DNA from: Ornithodoros turicata
Taxonomy: Eukaryota; Arthropoda; Arachnida; Ixodida; Argasidae
Direction: 5' to 3'
DNA length: 64,000 bases
Assembly: GCF_037126465.1 (NCBI RefSeq)
Contig: NC_088203.1
Coordinates: 96,472,668 to 96,536,667, forward strand
Both the position numbers and the translations under genes were made by a program. The notes under the pieces were generated by a model. It did not search any database. It saw only the letters and a program-made list of their open reading frames with translations, and was not told the DNA's origin. Shown one piece after another: positions 10,998 to 22,330 of the stretch. Position 1 is the first letter of the stretch, and every line of letters starts with the position of its first letter.

Positions 10998-12117
10998 GGA
11001 GTACAGACGAGACGAGCGAAAGTCGTGAAATAAAATTTATATATGGCTCATGTTTTAGTTTTACTGCGTTCATCACCCGCCGGAAATTGCCGCAACTGGC
11101 CTATTGTTCCGGCGGTTCCTTACTTTTCTTATCATCAACGCTCACAGTTGCATTGATGTGCCCAAGTGGATATTTAGAACATGTCACTGGTTGAATAAGG
11201 TGCATGACTCGTTGGAAGCGAGAATTTGTCTTGTGCGCGTTCTCCCGTCTGTTGTCAAAAGTTATGTTCTTTATACCGTACTATAGCGTCACTGGTTAAC
11301 GTTTCCTAGCACTCTTTGTAATGCACAGTCTGGTATTGTTATGCAAACAAAAACAAAGACTCCGCAGCTGTCGGCAACCACTTAACCCAGGTGGGGTTAT
11401 GACACGTGCTGAGTGCTAATATGCGAGCCAGTGACGGCGACCTCATGGTGCATTGACACCCTTTCCAGGGATCAACTATGCAGACGTACACTTGCGCATA
11501 CTGTTTCTGTAACACGCCCGTCTCTTTTTGTCCGTCCTTTCTCTCCCTCATTTCCTTTTTGTTTTGCCACACGGTATCAATGCGATTTGATTCCGCAAAA
11601 TACAGTCCCCTGTAAACATCAATCGTTTATTAAAGAGTTTGATCGCGCAGTATGTTGTATTTTGAATATGAGGCTACTGCCACATCGTTGACTAGCTCAC
11701 TCCCCAAGCAAAGGTATTGGTTGAGGAATTGATGTGGCTGCTTCGGCCGTACCCAAATTGACGGCTTGCCATAGCCGCCACCGTTGCAAGCGACTACAGC
11801 GCTGTGGTTCTACGCTCCTGGTAGGTTTCGCGTGGCCAACACGGGCATTTCCAGTGTGTCGCAACTGACAGTACGGCCACGAATTTGCTTTTGATCTGCA
11901 CCTTCCTCCTCGGTTGTGCTGTTTCTAAGAATGGACCAGCGCACGAAATGAAAATCATTTATATCAGTATGTAAAAGGCTTCGCCACGCAAAGTTTTACT
12001 CCCGAACTGTAATATGTCAGAAGAGTATATTTCCAGCCTTGTTGGAGTCACATTTTCTCATTGCCTATGTTCCCAGTATAGGCTACAACTGGCCCAGAAG
12101 TGCAGTTTTTTTTTTGT
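10998..12117 (+). repeat. 3' flank of gene 2, homologous to that of gene 1
   Basis: It aligns with 3415-4555 with small insertions and deletions. Apart from the polyadenylation hexamer, no feature is supported in it. Short ORFs here are not conserved in frame in the gene 1 copy. Confidence 0.55.
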
Positions 12118-12480
12118 TTTTTTTTTTAGTTGTCGCTAGTTGGCCTGGCTCTGTCCACGACAGCAGGATCTTCGAGCAACAGCTGTCCCAAGTTCTTGTA
12201 CGAGGATCGTTTGTTACCTGACATTCTTGCTTGGTGACAGCGGTTATCCATGTCTTCCTTATCTTCTGACAGCATTACTACAACCGCGCTCGCAAGCTGA
12301 GAAGCAATACAACACCGCTGACATAAAGACCAGCAACGCTGTTGAACGAGCCCTTGGTGTGTGGAAGCGACGCTTTGCATGCCTATAGACATGAAACTTC
12401 AAACGAAATTCGAGACATATGTGACAATCATAACTGCGTGCAGCATTGCACAACATTACACGAAGAATTATCGATTCGTG
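12118..12480 (+). pseudogene. PIF/Harbinger transposase relic, copy 2
   Basis: Motifs in order are VVASWPGSVHDSRIF, LLGDSGYPCLPYLLT, EKQYNTADIKTSNAVERALG and VWKRRFACL, matching the HARBI1-type DDE_Tnp_4 domain. A frameshift separates the first block from the second, and a stop follows FACL. A further stretch with FETYVTIITACSIAQHY resembles the C-terminal ACxxLHN-type region. The N-terminal half is absent. It is the uninterrupted counterpart of the relic behind gene 1. Confidence 0.7.
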
Positions 12481-12840
12481 GGAGCTGTAGCAGATGCCCC
12501 ACGACGTATGAATGAAACAGCCTTCTAGGGAGTGCCGAGGCGCCACGACATCAGGAGCAGCCGTACGAGGGGCGCTCATCTCTAGGAATTCTGCAAATAG
12601 ACCTCCCTTTGTTTGTAAGCAAATGGCGTCACAGTGTTCTACAGCGCCACTTGTTTGGTAGAGTTGAACTACGCTCTAAGCTATGGGGCGAACAAGGTCG
12701 CGCCCGAAAGCCACGGTCTTGAGGGGGTTACGATGGTCCCTGAAAGGAACGCGACCTTCGGTCCTACTTTTTTTCAGTAGGGGGCAGCGAATAAGTGCCA
12801 ATAGTCTTCTCCTAGTTTGTAAACAAATGACGTCATAGTG

Positions 12841-13228
12841 ATGAAAGATGAAAGTCACTGAAAAGGTTAGTCAGCTGCAGGAATCGAACCCACATCTTCT
12901 AGACTGGCGGTCCAGGGCTGTACCAACTGAGCTAAGCTAACACGCCTTCTCAGCGACTTCCAGGGTGCGTCATCTGAAGGAACAAACCAGCCACTCTCTC
13001 TCACTCATCCTCCTTTCACTCTTACATTTTTGCTCACTCATACACACATTCATATACGAGGGACCGACGCAGGCGGCAACTGTTGAACATGGGTTCGACT
13101 CCTGCAGCTGGCTAACCTTTTCAGTGACTTTCATCTTTCATCGTTAATTTCTTAGGCAAATTCAGGCTTTGTATGTATTTGTCCCTTCTACGTTGTTCCA
13201 GCCTCAGAACGTCAGTTCTTTCATGTTC
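12841..13228 (-). mobile_element. tRNA-derived SINE-like insertion with 14-bp target duplication
   Basis: ATGACGTCATAGTG flanks the insert on both sides (12827-12840 and 13229-13242). Inside are two oppositely oriented related units. The minus-strand unit has a tRNA-like head (12870-12941) followed by CTAACCTTTTCAGTGAC. The plus-strand unit (about 13080-13145) repeats the same B-box-and-tail segment, GGGTTCGACTCCTGCAGCTG then CTAACCTTTTCAGTGAC. This inverted pair suggests a foldback SINE, or a SINE inserted beside another copy. Confidence 0.65.
12870..12941 (-). other. tRNA-like SINE head (GCC loop), not a functional tRNA gene
   Basis: On the minus strand 72 nt fold into a near-complete cloverleaf: a 7-bp acceptor stem (GTTAGCT with AGCTGAC, one G-T pair), a short D stem, a 5-bp anticodon stem around CCGCCAG, and a T arm GTGGG-TTCGATT-CCTGC. 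The triplet at the anticodon place is GCC (glycine), but position 33 is C rather than T. The unit continues directly into SINE body sequence and is repeated nearby, so it is read as the promoter head of a SINE (B box GGTTCGATTCC). Confidence 0.6.
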
Positions 13229-13399
13229 ATGACGTCATAGTGTTCGACAGCGCCATCGGTTTGTAGAGTTGAACTATGCTCGAAGCTATGGGGCGAACAA
13301 GGTCGCGCCCGAAATCCACGGTCTTGAGGGGATTACGATAGTCCCAGAAAGGGACGCGACCTTCGGTCCTACTTTTCTTTCAATAGGAGGCAGCGAACA

Positions 13400-14159
13400 G
13401 GGTGTCCATTCGTGGAACCCAGCTCTCCCCTTCCGATCTGTTTCGGTTTCAGTGTGTCGACAAACGTCATGATGACGTTTCTTGGGTAGAGGTCTGTGAA
13501 CGGGCTATGGCAGGTGGGGGACACCAGGGAGAGTTGTCACAGTTTTTAGTTCTGAGCTTGCTGTGACGAAAATACATTCCTCAGACTGATGAAAACAACT
13601 GGATTTTGGTGCGATCTTTTGGCTACAGAACTCACTTATCAAACTAATGCTGGCTTTCAAAAAACATTTTATAAAAGACAGTTGCGCGGAGGTCGTCAAG
13701 TGTGACAATACGCCCCAGTAGCGGGGCAGTTTATCACACGGACTGAGGCAGGTTGCTTCAGTTGCATTTTCTCACAATATTTACTGCGGAGGTGGACCGA
13801 ACGGAATACTTATTGGAATTTCATTTGCAAAACTTACTAAGCGCGCACAGAAAAACCTATTATCCTTAGCCTTATATTTTATATTTCCACGCCTGAGGAG
13901 TAATGCAAGCTAGCCATTACTGGCTGGTAGACCGGTTTTGTAATTGTAAAAAGCGGCACTAAATTATTGCACGATCTCTAAGATGTACTAAAAAAAGCTA
14001 CTGAAACACTTTCTAGCGGATATAGTTGCACTGTCCGTTACTCTACCAGTTGAAGCGCGTGAAAACTGAGCCCTACGACATCCGCAATCCCTTTATCTTA
14101 GCAGTAGACTTAAAACTGTGTGACGTATACATTTGAAATCCCTGAAGAGATTTCCGAAA
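13400..14159. other. Intergenic DNA, nothing identified
   Basis: No open frame with family resemblance and no paired repeat was found. The stretch is moderately AT-rich. From about 14160 the sequence becomes recognisable as a diverged piece of the gene 3-6 type 3' flank. Confidence 0.3.
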
Positions 14160-14325
14160 GTGGAATAAACATTAGGAACACGTTCGTTCTTCAGAGCTTT
14201 AGTGGGTGTCGTGCAAAATTGCAAAAAACGGGAAAGTTTACTTACTCGTTAGTGAAACAAGTTTTGTGCTGTGTGCACATTGCCGTACTTTCCATGACAA
14301 TGAAAGTTTCCGTGTGGAAGATCCA
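14160..14325 (-). repeat. Outer piece of the gene 3 3' flank, split by a LINE
   Basis: The words CAGAGCTTTAGTG, GTGCAAAATT and CCATGACAATGAAAGTTTC match the 3' flank of gene 4 near 27040-27155 and of gene 5 near 38995-39110. The flank resumes at 16736 on the other side of a LINE. Together they show that the LINE interrupted, and partly replaced, the gene 3 flank. Confidence 0.5.
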
Positions 14326-16735
14326 TCAGTAAAAGACGGCGGTGTGGTCAGGATATTTAAGGTGCATCATGTCCGCTGCAAACTGTTGAAGAACTAAAGG
14401 TGGCACTTGATGCTTTGAAACCTTGAGGCCAGGGACAGATAGGGAGAGTGATGGGAGCGCAAGCGACCACAGAGGAGATGTGGCAACTGTTAGGTGGATT
14501 GTGAACGGAGGAAGCTTGGGCCTCACTCTCATTAGCCACTTGAAGACAGCACTTTGGCGTCGCCGATAGATTTTTGCTAGAAGAGGGACGACGGTGCTGC
14601 GTTCTGAGGCGCATGTAATGACGAATGGTTTCCATCTGCACGGGCTTCGGCTATCACCATTCGAGTTCCCGCGGCACTCGGAACACCAAGACATATCCTC
14701 AGGCTCCGCGCAATTACACACCGAAATCTCTGTTCTTGAGTCTGGAAGACGCCACGCACCACAGGGAGGCTGTACACAAGTGTGCCACGCACTCAAGCGT
14801 GATGGAGGGCCAGAATTAAGGGACTTATCATCCAATCTCCGCTTAGCTCCGGCATAGTGACGGATGACAGACATCCACCGGTGGGTCTTGGTGTCTAAGT
14901 GGTCGACATGCTTCTTCCAGGACAGGTTGGAGTCCAGGATGACGCCCAGAAATCTGTGGTGTTTAACTTGTCTGAGCGGCGTATTACCAATGGAAGGCTG
15001 GCACTGGCGCATATCCTTCTTAATAAAGGATAGCGCTGCTCTTTTTTTCAGTCGAGGTATCCATACTTGCTTCAGTGAGAACCGCCGAATCCTATCCAGC
15101 GAAAGGTGAAGACGGCGGCGTATGGCTGGCCTTGATTTCCCAATTGTCCAACTACAAATGTCGTCGGCATGAATGGAAATTATAAGTCATCAGCTAACGC
15201 AGGACAGTAGGCACGCTATTACCACGTTGAAGAGAAATGTGCTTAAGACACTCCCTTGTGGTACCCCATGAGCTAAACTAATCTTCGGCATGGACCCCTT
15301 ATGCATGCGAACAGAGTGTGCTCTGTCGCACAGGAAATCCGCCAGCCACAAGAACATTGTCAGAGGCCTGGGATTGCAGCAGTGCGTGCAGCACAGCGGG
15401 GTGACTGACGGTATCGTAAGCTCTTTTGACGCCCAGGAAAACCGCCATGACAATTTTCTTCTGGCTGTTGGCTTGTTCGACGGAAGTGACAAGGTCGAGA
15501 ACCGAATCCATGGCGCTGCAATGGCGACGGAAACCTGTCACCTCTTTAGCGGGCGCACCCAAAGGATTTCTAGGCGAAGGGGTCTCTTTTAGACTCCGTG
15601 CCACAGGCCAAACCTTGGAGACACGAACAAAAGGCGAGAGACCGGCTCAGAACTGGCGCCAACGTCCTCTATCCACAGACTGTAGTTCCCTCTGGACAGA
15701 CCGTGCTGCACGCCGTGTTGCCGAAATCTCTTGAAGCAGACCTGTTCGTCGAGCTTTTCGTTCCGCCCTCCTCCTACACGCCCGGAGCTGTTCAACGCGA
15801 GGATTGGTGCCCATATGACCCGTCGGCACCTTCACAGTTGCGGATGATAAGCGGAGGGAGGCACTGAGCACGTCAGTAAGTTGTTCAGCTGACATGTCCG
15901 GTTGTGCCTAGCCCGTGCTGTACTCTCGGAATGTGCTCCAATTGACTAGTCTGACCATCTTTGAGCGGATGCATTACGGTCTCGTAGACTGAACTGGGCG
16001 AATCACAGACTCTTGGAAGCGCTAGATCGCAGCACGCTCACATGGGCAATGAGAATGCGACACAACGTGAGGGCCACCGTAGTTGGCGCACTTCGGTTGC
16101 CGCCGAGCCGTGCAGTTGTTCAAGTTGTGAGTACCGGCACAAATTTTGCAGCGTTGAGGCCAGCCGCAGCTATGCGCAAGATGACCAAAGCGTTGGCAGC
16201 GAAAACATTGCACTGGGCCGTCCACGTACGCATGGACCTTGTAAACGCAAAAATCCTAGATCAACCTCCGAAGGCAACTTCAGGTTCGACCGAAACGTGA
16301 AAATGACACTTCTCAAGGGGACATGGCGATCCGAGTCGTCATCATGGGAAACGTATCGTACTTGTCGGCGAGACGAGACGACACCCTCACATGCCAAATA
16401 ACAAGCCAAATCATCGTTGGTATAGGCGAGAGGAACATCGTTAATTTTCCCCTGCTTTTCCACATACGACGGCGGAATGATAACTTCAACATCGACGCCC
16501 GCGACCTTGCGATGAGCCAAAAGGTTGGACAATGCCCCCTCCGTCTTCACGAGGATGCACATGGATTCGTCGTTATTCACACGATGGGGCTCAACTTGCT
16601 CTTGTGCAGCAGACCGTATGTCTTTTGCAATCACGTTTGGATTCACCTTCCAAAAGGATTTCTCGGGTTGTATGGGTTTGAACAGCACTGGAATACCTCG
16701 CGACCTGTTCTTCCTGTAGGTTATAAGGGTAAAGG
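14326..16735 (-). mobile_element. I-clade LINE, damaged, minus strand
   Basis: Reading from 16735 downwards: a gag-like ORF1 (16688-16022 in two frames) with zinc knuckles CFRCQRFGHLAHSC and CKICAGTHNLNNC and a third, mutated one; a linker rich in Arg (15895-15650); reverse transcriptase pieces with FLGVKRAYDTVSHP (15460s), GVPQGSVLS and an HADD version of the YADD box near 15170; then the connection with HHRFLGVILDSNLSWKKH (about 14990-14930). The frame is broken several times. The endonuclease domain that should lie between ORF1 and the reverse transcriptase is missing. The first catalytic Asp is Gly (FLGVKRAYD), and the element stops within the start of RNase H (HTAVFY), so its 3' end is gone. 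Confidence 0.75.
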
Positions 16736-17079
16736 GATCTCAAAATAAAGTTTATGTTGTTCCGTACTAGTGCTGGCAGCAGTCATGTAAAGGGATTCTT
16801 TATTCATCCATCCATCCACAGCTATACCACGCGTGCTCCACATCTCCACTTCTTCGACTAATGGACACAACAAAGCAACTCTGGCTGCCTCATTTGTTTG
16901 CCTCGTTTGTTGATTAGGAACGACCGGAGAAATAGACGAGTATAAAGAACACGTAATACCAGCAAAATAATTGGCTGAGAGCGGCTGATGACGTTGCGGT
17001 AATTTCATGCGGCGAATGAACGCAGTAAGACAGACGCGTGCAAATTTTATTTCCAAACTCTCTCTCTATGCTGTTCTTG

Positions 17080-18782
17080 TCATGGTTTTATGAGGCCGAG
17101 TAAAATGTCAGCTGTGCGGATAAATCGACAACCCTTTTCATGGAACGCACTACCGATGCTGGTGTTGCCAGCATGGAGTCTTACATGATAAGGGTCTTCC
17201 TTCGTGTAACTGGGCCATTCGGAGCCATCTGGTAAGATCGGCCTTCTGTAAAACAAGATATACACGAGGTAGTTGTAGCCTCTGAGCGGTGGTATGGCAG
17301 CTGTACTTACCCTGTGTTGATGAAGTCTGTGAAAAGTTTCATCATTAGCATGCTCTGCTCCCGATCCAGATCTGTGTAGCGCTCTGGAAACCGAAACGGC
17401 ATACCGAAGGTGTACTGGAGCTCGGTAAAGTGCGTTGCGCCCATCCACGGAGGAAAGCGACTTTTCACTGACCGATGGTCGAACACATAGAAGTAGACCG
17501 GGTAGTTTAGTCTTGCGTATGCTTCCGCAAAAAACTCTGTTGGACACGTAACCATAAGGTCACCAACGGCGTTTATCAGCGACTGAAGGATTCCTTCTCC
17601 CTGCTGGACGTTAGCCTTAAAAATGCCGGTGGTGGCATTTTGCAAAGCTTTTGGCAAGCGAGGATAGAAGGGGCAGGCAAGAAACGCAAGAGCCGCAGTG
17701 TAGGTCAATCCTTCAGGTTCATTCTTCATGTTGAAACGTTCCGGGTCTTTGGCGTACAGGAATATGCTTGCTTCATGTGCAGTTACGCCGATCAGCAAGG
17801 CATCAATAGGGATGAGCTTCGGGTCCCGAAGTGTTTCCTGAAATGACAGTGGTAGGTAGCTGTGGCCGTACGACGGCGTGAAAGTAACGGAATCTTGAGG
17901 GTATTGTGTGTCTTCTGCTCGTAAAATGGCTTCAATTGAAACTGACCGTAGACATGACACGACCCTGATCCAATCGTTCCCGTCTACCTCACATCCGACG
18001 GCTTTCGCCAGCGTCGTGGCCAACTCGCGCCCAATTTCGTTCTGTGGTGGTATTATCCCGTAAGGACTCAAGCTCGCCATAATGGCACGACGTACAATCC
18101 CTGCATTTCGTGTCGCCAGAAGATGAAGACCTACGGCGGCGGAGCCTACGCTTTCGCCGTATAGTGTTATTGAAGACCTGTCACCTCCAAACACTTCTGC
18201 ATTGTCCCGTATCCAATGAATAGCTAGCTCCTGGTCTAACAGACCGTAATTTCCGGGTGAACTGTCCTCTCCAGTGTGGAGAAAACCCAGACTTCCTAGA
18301 CGATATGCCACGCTTGCTACTACAATGTCTCCGACAGCTGCCAGCAGTTTTCCGTCGTACAGCTCCGTCGATGGCGTACCAGTTCGGAAGCCGCCGCCGT
18401 GGATCCATATCACAATTGATTTCCTCTTGGTGCGCGTCTGTGGGGCCCAGATGTTGAGAAACAAGCAATCTTCACTCACGATTCTCTTGTCTACAAGCCA
18501 GGGAGTGTCAGGCGGAAAGGATCCGTTGGCTTGAGCGCATGCAGCACGAAACTCTTTAGTTTCTAGAACTCCTTGCCATGGTGAAGCTGGTTCCGGCGGT
18601 CGATACCGAAGTGAACCTAACGGAGGTTTTGCGTACGGAATGCCGAGGAAGCGGGCGATGGGTATGCCTCGTGTCCGTTCAACGGCACCACGAATCCGAC
18701 CACCGGTTGTGCATACTGTGATGTCTGTTGCAACCACTGTGGCCACACAAAAAATGAAGTACAGAATATATTTGCAAGTCAT
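17080..18782 (-). CDS. Secreted carboxylesterase, paralogue 3 (two exons)
   Basis: Exons on the minus strand are 18782-17311 and 17245-17080, with a 65-bp intron; the product is 545 residues. The start is the ATG at 18782, in the same GGAAAGTAAG context as the other copies. Signal peptide 1-19, oxyanion HGGG 128-131, Ser211 in GESVG, Glu337 in GVTAHEAS and His451 in GATHFTE. It belongs to the second subfamily, with GESVGSAAVG at the elbow and a PYGIIPPQNEIG insertion of one residue. By eye it differs from gene 4 at roughly 30 of 545 positions. A polyadenylation hexamer reads TTTATT on the plus strand at 17046-17051. The 3' flank (16736-17079) matches those of genes 4-6. Known family chemistry is ester hydrolysis; the substrate is not predictable. 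Confidence 0.93.
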
Positions 18783-19081
18783 CTTACTTTCCAGTAGCAT
18801 ATATCCAGTCAAAGCTACCCGTTCCCTTGAAATACTTCAGTCACGCAGACTATACGTAATGCGGCGCTTGGAACAAAATGTGCATTAGAGAACGACTGGT
18901 CGATCTCAGGTTGGTTGCTACCGGAAACACCTGCTGCCACGCTTTCGACCTAGCATGTTGTATATCGCAGGCTTGCACCAGTTAGTGCTGTGATCGAAAG
19001 GGGCCATATGTACGCAAACCGAAGAACGGCGCAAAAAGAAATGTTCCAATAGATAAACAGCAAGCGAGCTGGCGGCATATA
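18783..19081 (-). promoter_or_regulatory. Conserved 5' flank of gene 3
   Basis: Almost identical to 29963-30274 upstream of gene 4 and clearly related to the flanks of genes 2, 5 and 6. In gene sense it contains GCAGCAGGTGTTTCCGGTAG near 18944-18920 and a CAGCACTAACTGG block near 18995-18975. The flank is cut by the foldback MITE at 19082. A candidate regulatory region inferred from conservation only. Confidence 0.4.
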
Positions 19082-19433
19082 CAGGGTGTCCCAGCTAAAT
19101 GCGAACATATTTAAAAAAAATTATATATTTCATGAATTGAATGAATTATATATCACGAATTTTTAGCGAACGATCTATCCAACCGAGTTTTTCGTATCAG
19201 GTGGCCGATGGACCCAGATGTTCTCATTGGGACAACTTCGTAGCTTTTATAATTAAAAAGTTAATTATTGAAAGTTAATTAAGACATTGCCTTAGGAGTT
19301 TGCTAATGCCCTCCTAAGGGGTGCCCTTCAGCATATGCTATACTGCAATTGATTTCATCTCGGAAAAAGTGATATATATATATATATATATATTTTTTTT
19401 AAAGATATGTTCGCATTTAGCTGGGACAACCTG
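19082..19433. mobile_element. 352-bp MITE, deletion derivative of the CAGGGTGTCCC foldback family
   Basis: Terminal inverted repeats start CAGGGTGTCCCAGCTAAATG on the left and CAGGTTGTCCCAGCTAAATG on the right (inverted) and run about 28 bp; TA dinucleotides flank both ends. The inside keeps the loop-side and right-arm sequence of the larger relative at 30275-32360 but lacks most of the left arm. A (TA)n run lies at about 19374-19392. TA duplication points to the Tc1/mariner or a related cut-and-paste group. Confidence 0.75.
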
Positions 19434-19439
19434 TATATA

Positions 19440-20737
19440 CGAGGGGTGGTCAAGTCAAACTTGGACCTTATGTCTCCTCAGTGTACAAATGGCTCGCGCT
19501 ACTTCTTTTTCGTCAATTTCACACGCGGCAGGCCTCCGCGTTCACCACGTGGTGGTCCCAAGTTTGTGCAAAACCGAAGACACGTGCTGGACAATATGGC
19601 CGACAACGAGGTGAGCGCCCACATCGAACAGCGAATTGTCATGACGTTTCTGGTGAATGAAGGCGTAAAGTCCTCTGACATTCACAAAAGACTTCAGGGT
19701 CAGTATGGCCACGATACACTTAGCCGCAGCAAAGCGTTTGAGTGGTGCAAACGGTTCCGAGACGGCCGTACATCAGTGCAAGACGATTCCGGCCCGGCTC
19801 AGAGCCCAGTGTCAGAGTTCCTGAGAACATCAAACTTGTGGAGCGGCTGATCCTCAAGGACCGACGGATAACATGTCTCGAACTGGCTCGAAAGACGGAC
19901 CTTTCTGTAGGAACGTTGAACACTATCATTCATGAACACCTCCAATTTCGGAAAGTTAGTGCCCGTTGGGTCCCGAGGCAGCTCTCCGTGTTTGACCGGC
20001 AGAGAAGACGGGAAATCTCCCAAGAGCTAAGGTCCCGTTTCGGCACTGAAGGGCAGCCGTTCCTTGATCGGATCATCACGTGCGATGAAACGTGGGTGCA
20101 CCATTTCACTCCCGAGCCTAACGCGCATCAAAACAGTGGAAGCATCCGGGCTCGTCAGCTCCCAAGAAGTTCCGAAGCACCCCGTATGCGGGTGAGGTCA
20201 TGGCCACGGTTTTCTCGGACAAGGCTGGCGTTGTTCATGTTGATTTTCTGCCCAGTGGTACCACCATCAATAGCGCATACTACTGCCAGGTTCTCAGGGA
20301 TGTGCATAAGGCGCTGAAGCAAAAGTGGCCGAGCCACATCACCAAAGGAGTCCTCCTCCTACAGGACAATGCACGCCCGCATACCGCGCGTCTCACGACA
20401 CGCACCTTACGGGAACTTGGCTGGGAGTTGCTGCCACATCCCCCTTACAGTCCAGACCTCGCCCCCAGCGATCTCCATCTCTTCGGGCCACTGAAGGCGT
20501 TCCTTAGGGGCCGCCACTTCAGCTGCGACGACGAGGTCAAGAATGCGGTCGGATCATAGCTGCTACGCTCCGGTAAGGATTTCTACTCTGCTGGCATCCA
20601 AGCCCTCGTGAAACGCTGGGACAAGTGCATTAGTGGAGATGGAGATTACGTTTAAAAATAAAACTAATTTGTCTCCTGTAAGTTCATTTTACTTTTGCGA
20701 AAATTGAAAAGTCCCGGTTTGACTTGAACACCCCTCG
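19440..20737 (+). mobile_element. mariner element, copy 1 (1298 bp, dead transposase)
   Basis: Inverted ends of about 30 bp start CGAGGGGTG..CAAGTCAAAC and are flanked by TA. The transposase starts at the ATG at 19596 (MADNEVSAHIEQRIVMTFL). It shows the WCKRFRDGR helix region, then CDETWVHH, LLQDNARPHTA and YSPDLAPSDLHLF, with 34 residues between the last two aspartates: the mariner DD34D signature. Frame breaks lie near 19800 and 20119, and a TAG follows KNAVGS near 20557. Length and spacing are those of a full-size mariner. It is directly next to the MITE, as in the second tandem unit. Confidence 0.9.
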
Positions 20738-22330
20738 TATCGATCTATGCTCATGACGTCTGCATTTGGACTGTTGGAAAATCGAGACCAGCAATCCTGC
20801 GTCATCTTCGACATTCCCTGGATAACATATTGTGGTACCTAACACAGGTTGGCATGGACATCTCAACTGAGAAATCAGTAGCGTGTATTGTCATCAAGCA
20901 GGCGAACTACCTATGGAGGTAGTCCCCTTTGCACTGACACTAACTGCACGTTACAATCCCACAAGCTAGACAACAACACTCTCTATGAGAGTTTGCTTTT
21001 TCGTACTGCCTATACCATGCGAGCAATCCAAACACGGGAGAGTCGCTGCGGAGGACAATACAGTCCTGGCTACAATACAGTCGGAGCAAGCTGGCTAGAA
21101 CATGACTTGCCACTCACCCTGAGCGTGATGGAAAAGTCGAGCAGACGTCAGCCAGCGGCGAGAGCACTCCAGAAGGCCGTACAGTGCTTCTTCACGGGTG
21201 ATGTGGCTACGAAGACCTGCCCTGACAGCCTGAAATATAGCTGCGTCTCCGGAGGCTGGGCCACCAAAAGCCAATTTGAAAGTTTATCTCCGTAATTAAC
21301 AAAGGCAATTGTTTATGCTGAGTGTGCGGAACCGGCAACACTTCTAGGAACCGCACGGGGGCCCAGGAAACAGCCGAGAGCTGAAATACTTGCGTTAACC
21401 TGCGCCACGGCAAAAGAGGAACGTGACAACGCCTAAAACAGTTCTCGGGCGTTTCACACATCCCGCAAGACAGGCAACCGTCAGAACGAGAAACATGAAA
21501 ACGGCGCAATCGCTCGCGAAGAGTAAGAATATCGTGGGCTAGCTTCTACTGAAGACTGGCGCGGTGGGCATCTAGCACAGTCGCAGTGATTCGACGCCAA
21601 GACAGCTTCGTCGGCACCGAAGGGACTGTGGGACCGGACTGCAACTCCCTGATAGCTGTATAAAAATTGCAGGCAGCCCATAACTGGGTGTCAGCGTCAG
21701 GAAACTGGTGTCGTAAACGTCTTGCGACAACAACACAGTCACTGTATTGATGAGGCTGGACTTCGGACCTAGGCCGGCCTTGGCATTTACTCGGAAGCAT
21801 ATGCATCGGTATCAGCTCTTCCTTGGCGATACGCCTCTTAGGCAAGTAACACATCGTGACTCCAGGGTGTCATCCTAGACTCCAATTTGTCCTGGAAGAA
21901 ATATATCGATCACCTGGCCACAAAGGCACACCGATGAATTTCTGTCATTCGACACTTTGCTGGGTCGAAGTGGGGAATGAATGACAACTGAGTCATTTAC
22001 TTTGGTTCAAAAGCTGTTATTCAATGTATAACCAACAGCGGGATACGTGGAACACTTGTCCCAGTTGTCACTGATATACTCCATCAGGGTCAGCGTCTAA
22101 GCGATCATGGTCACCATATATCCCTGCAATGGGTCCCGGGTCACTGTGGCTTGAGCGGAAACGAAGACGCTGACAGAGCGGCATCGGCTGCCCAACAGTC
22201 TCGGGCGGTTGTACCAACAGTGTTGTCAAGAGGAGACAGGAAATCACTTCTGATTGAGCTCATCTAGCCACTAGCTCGCCAGCACTGGGGTCGGGACACT
22301 ACTGACAGGTCTCTCTTCTTCTTCAGCCAC
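20738..22330 (+). mobile_element. I-clade LINE fragment A, split by a Tx1-like piece
   Basis: Plus-strand reading frames give YAHDVCIWTVGKSRPAIL (a mutated YADD box of reverse transcriptase) and MDISTEKSVA up to 20880. After an interruption, LAFTRKHMHRYQLFL continues from 21786. Further on an RNase H domain is recognisable: SKAVIQCITNSGIRGT and LQWVPGHCGLSGNEDADRA near 22020-22190. Stops and frameshifts are frequent. The 5' part is missing at the mariner junction and the C-terminus is cut by the minus-strand LINE that begins at about 22331. Confidence 0.7.
20881..21785 (-). mobile_element. Tx1/L1-like LINE 3' fragment inserted into LINE A
   Basis: On the minus strand the sequence encodes WAACNFYTAIRELQSGP, LSWRRITATVLDAHRASLQ and FHVSRSDGCLSCGMCET, closely matching 56770-57458 (the C-terminal zinc-finger part of the Tx1-like ORF2). 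The 3' tail contains the CTACCTCCATAGG..CTGCTTGATGACAATACA words seen at 57610-57735. The plus-strand LINE reads on from one side (STEKSVA) to the other (LAFTRKH), so this is a 5'-truncated insertion in the reverse orientation. Confidence 0.7.

Larger units (their letters stand above)
12615..13400. repeat. Direct repeats of about 190 bp around a SINE insertion
   Basis: Two copies, 12620-12810 and 13229-13400, share ACAGCGCCA, GAAGCTATGGGGCGAACAAG, GGTCGCGCCCGAAA and a GACGCGACCTTCGGTCCTAC block. A third copy, split by the MULE and hAT insertions, is at about 5510-5550, 7048-7066 and 7839-7890. The first two are therefore a local tandem duplication, and the SINE-like unit at 12841-13228 sits inside the junction. 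Confidence 0.6.

Noticed and set aside
12870..12941. Functional glycine tRNA gene
   Set aside because: Position 33 is C, the D stem is weak, and the cloverleaf runs into SINE body sequence that is repeated nearby.
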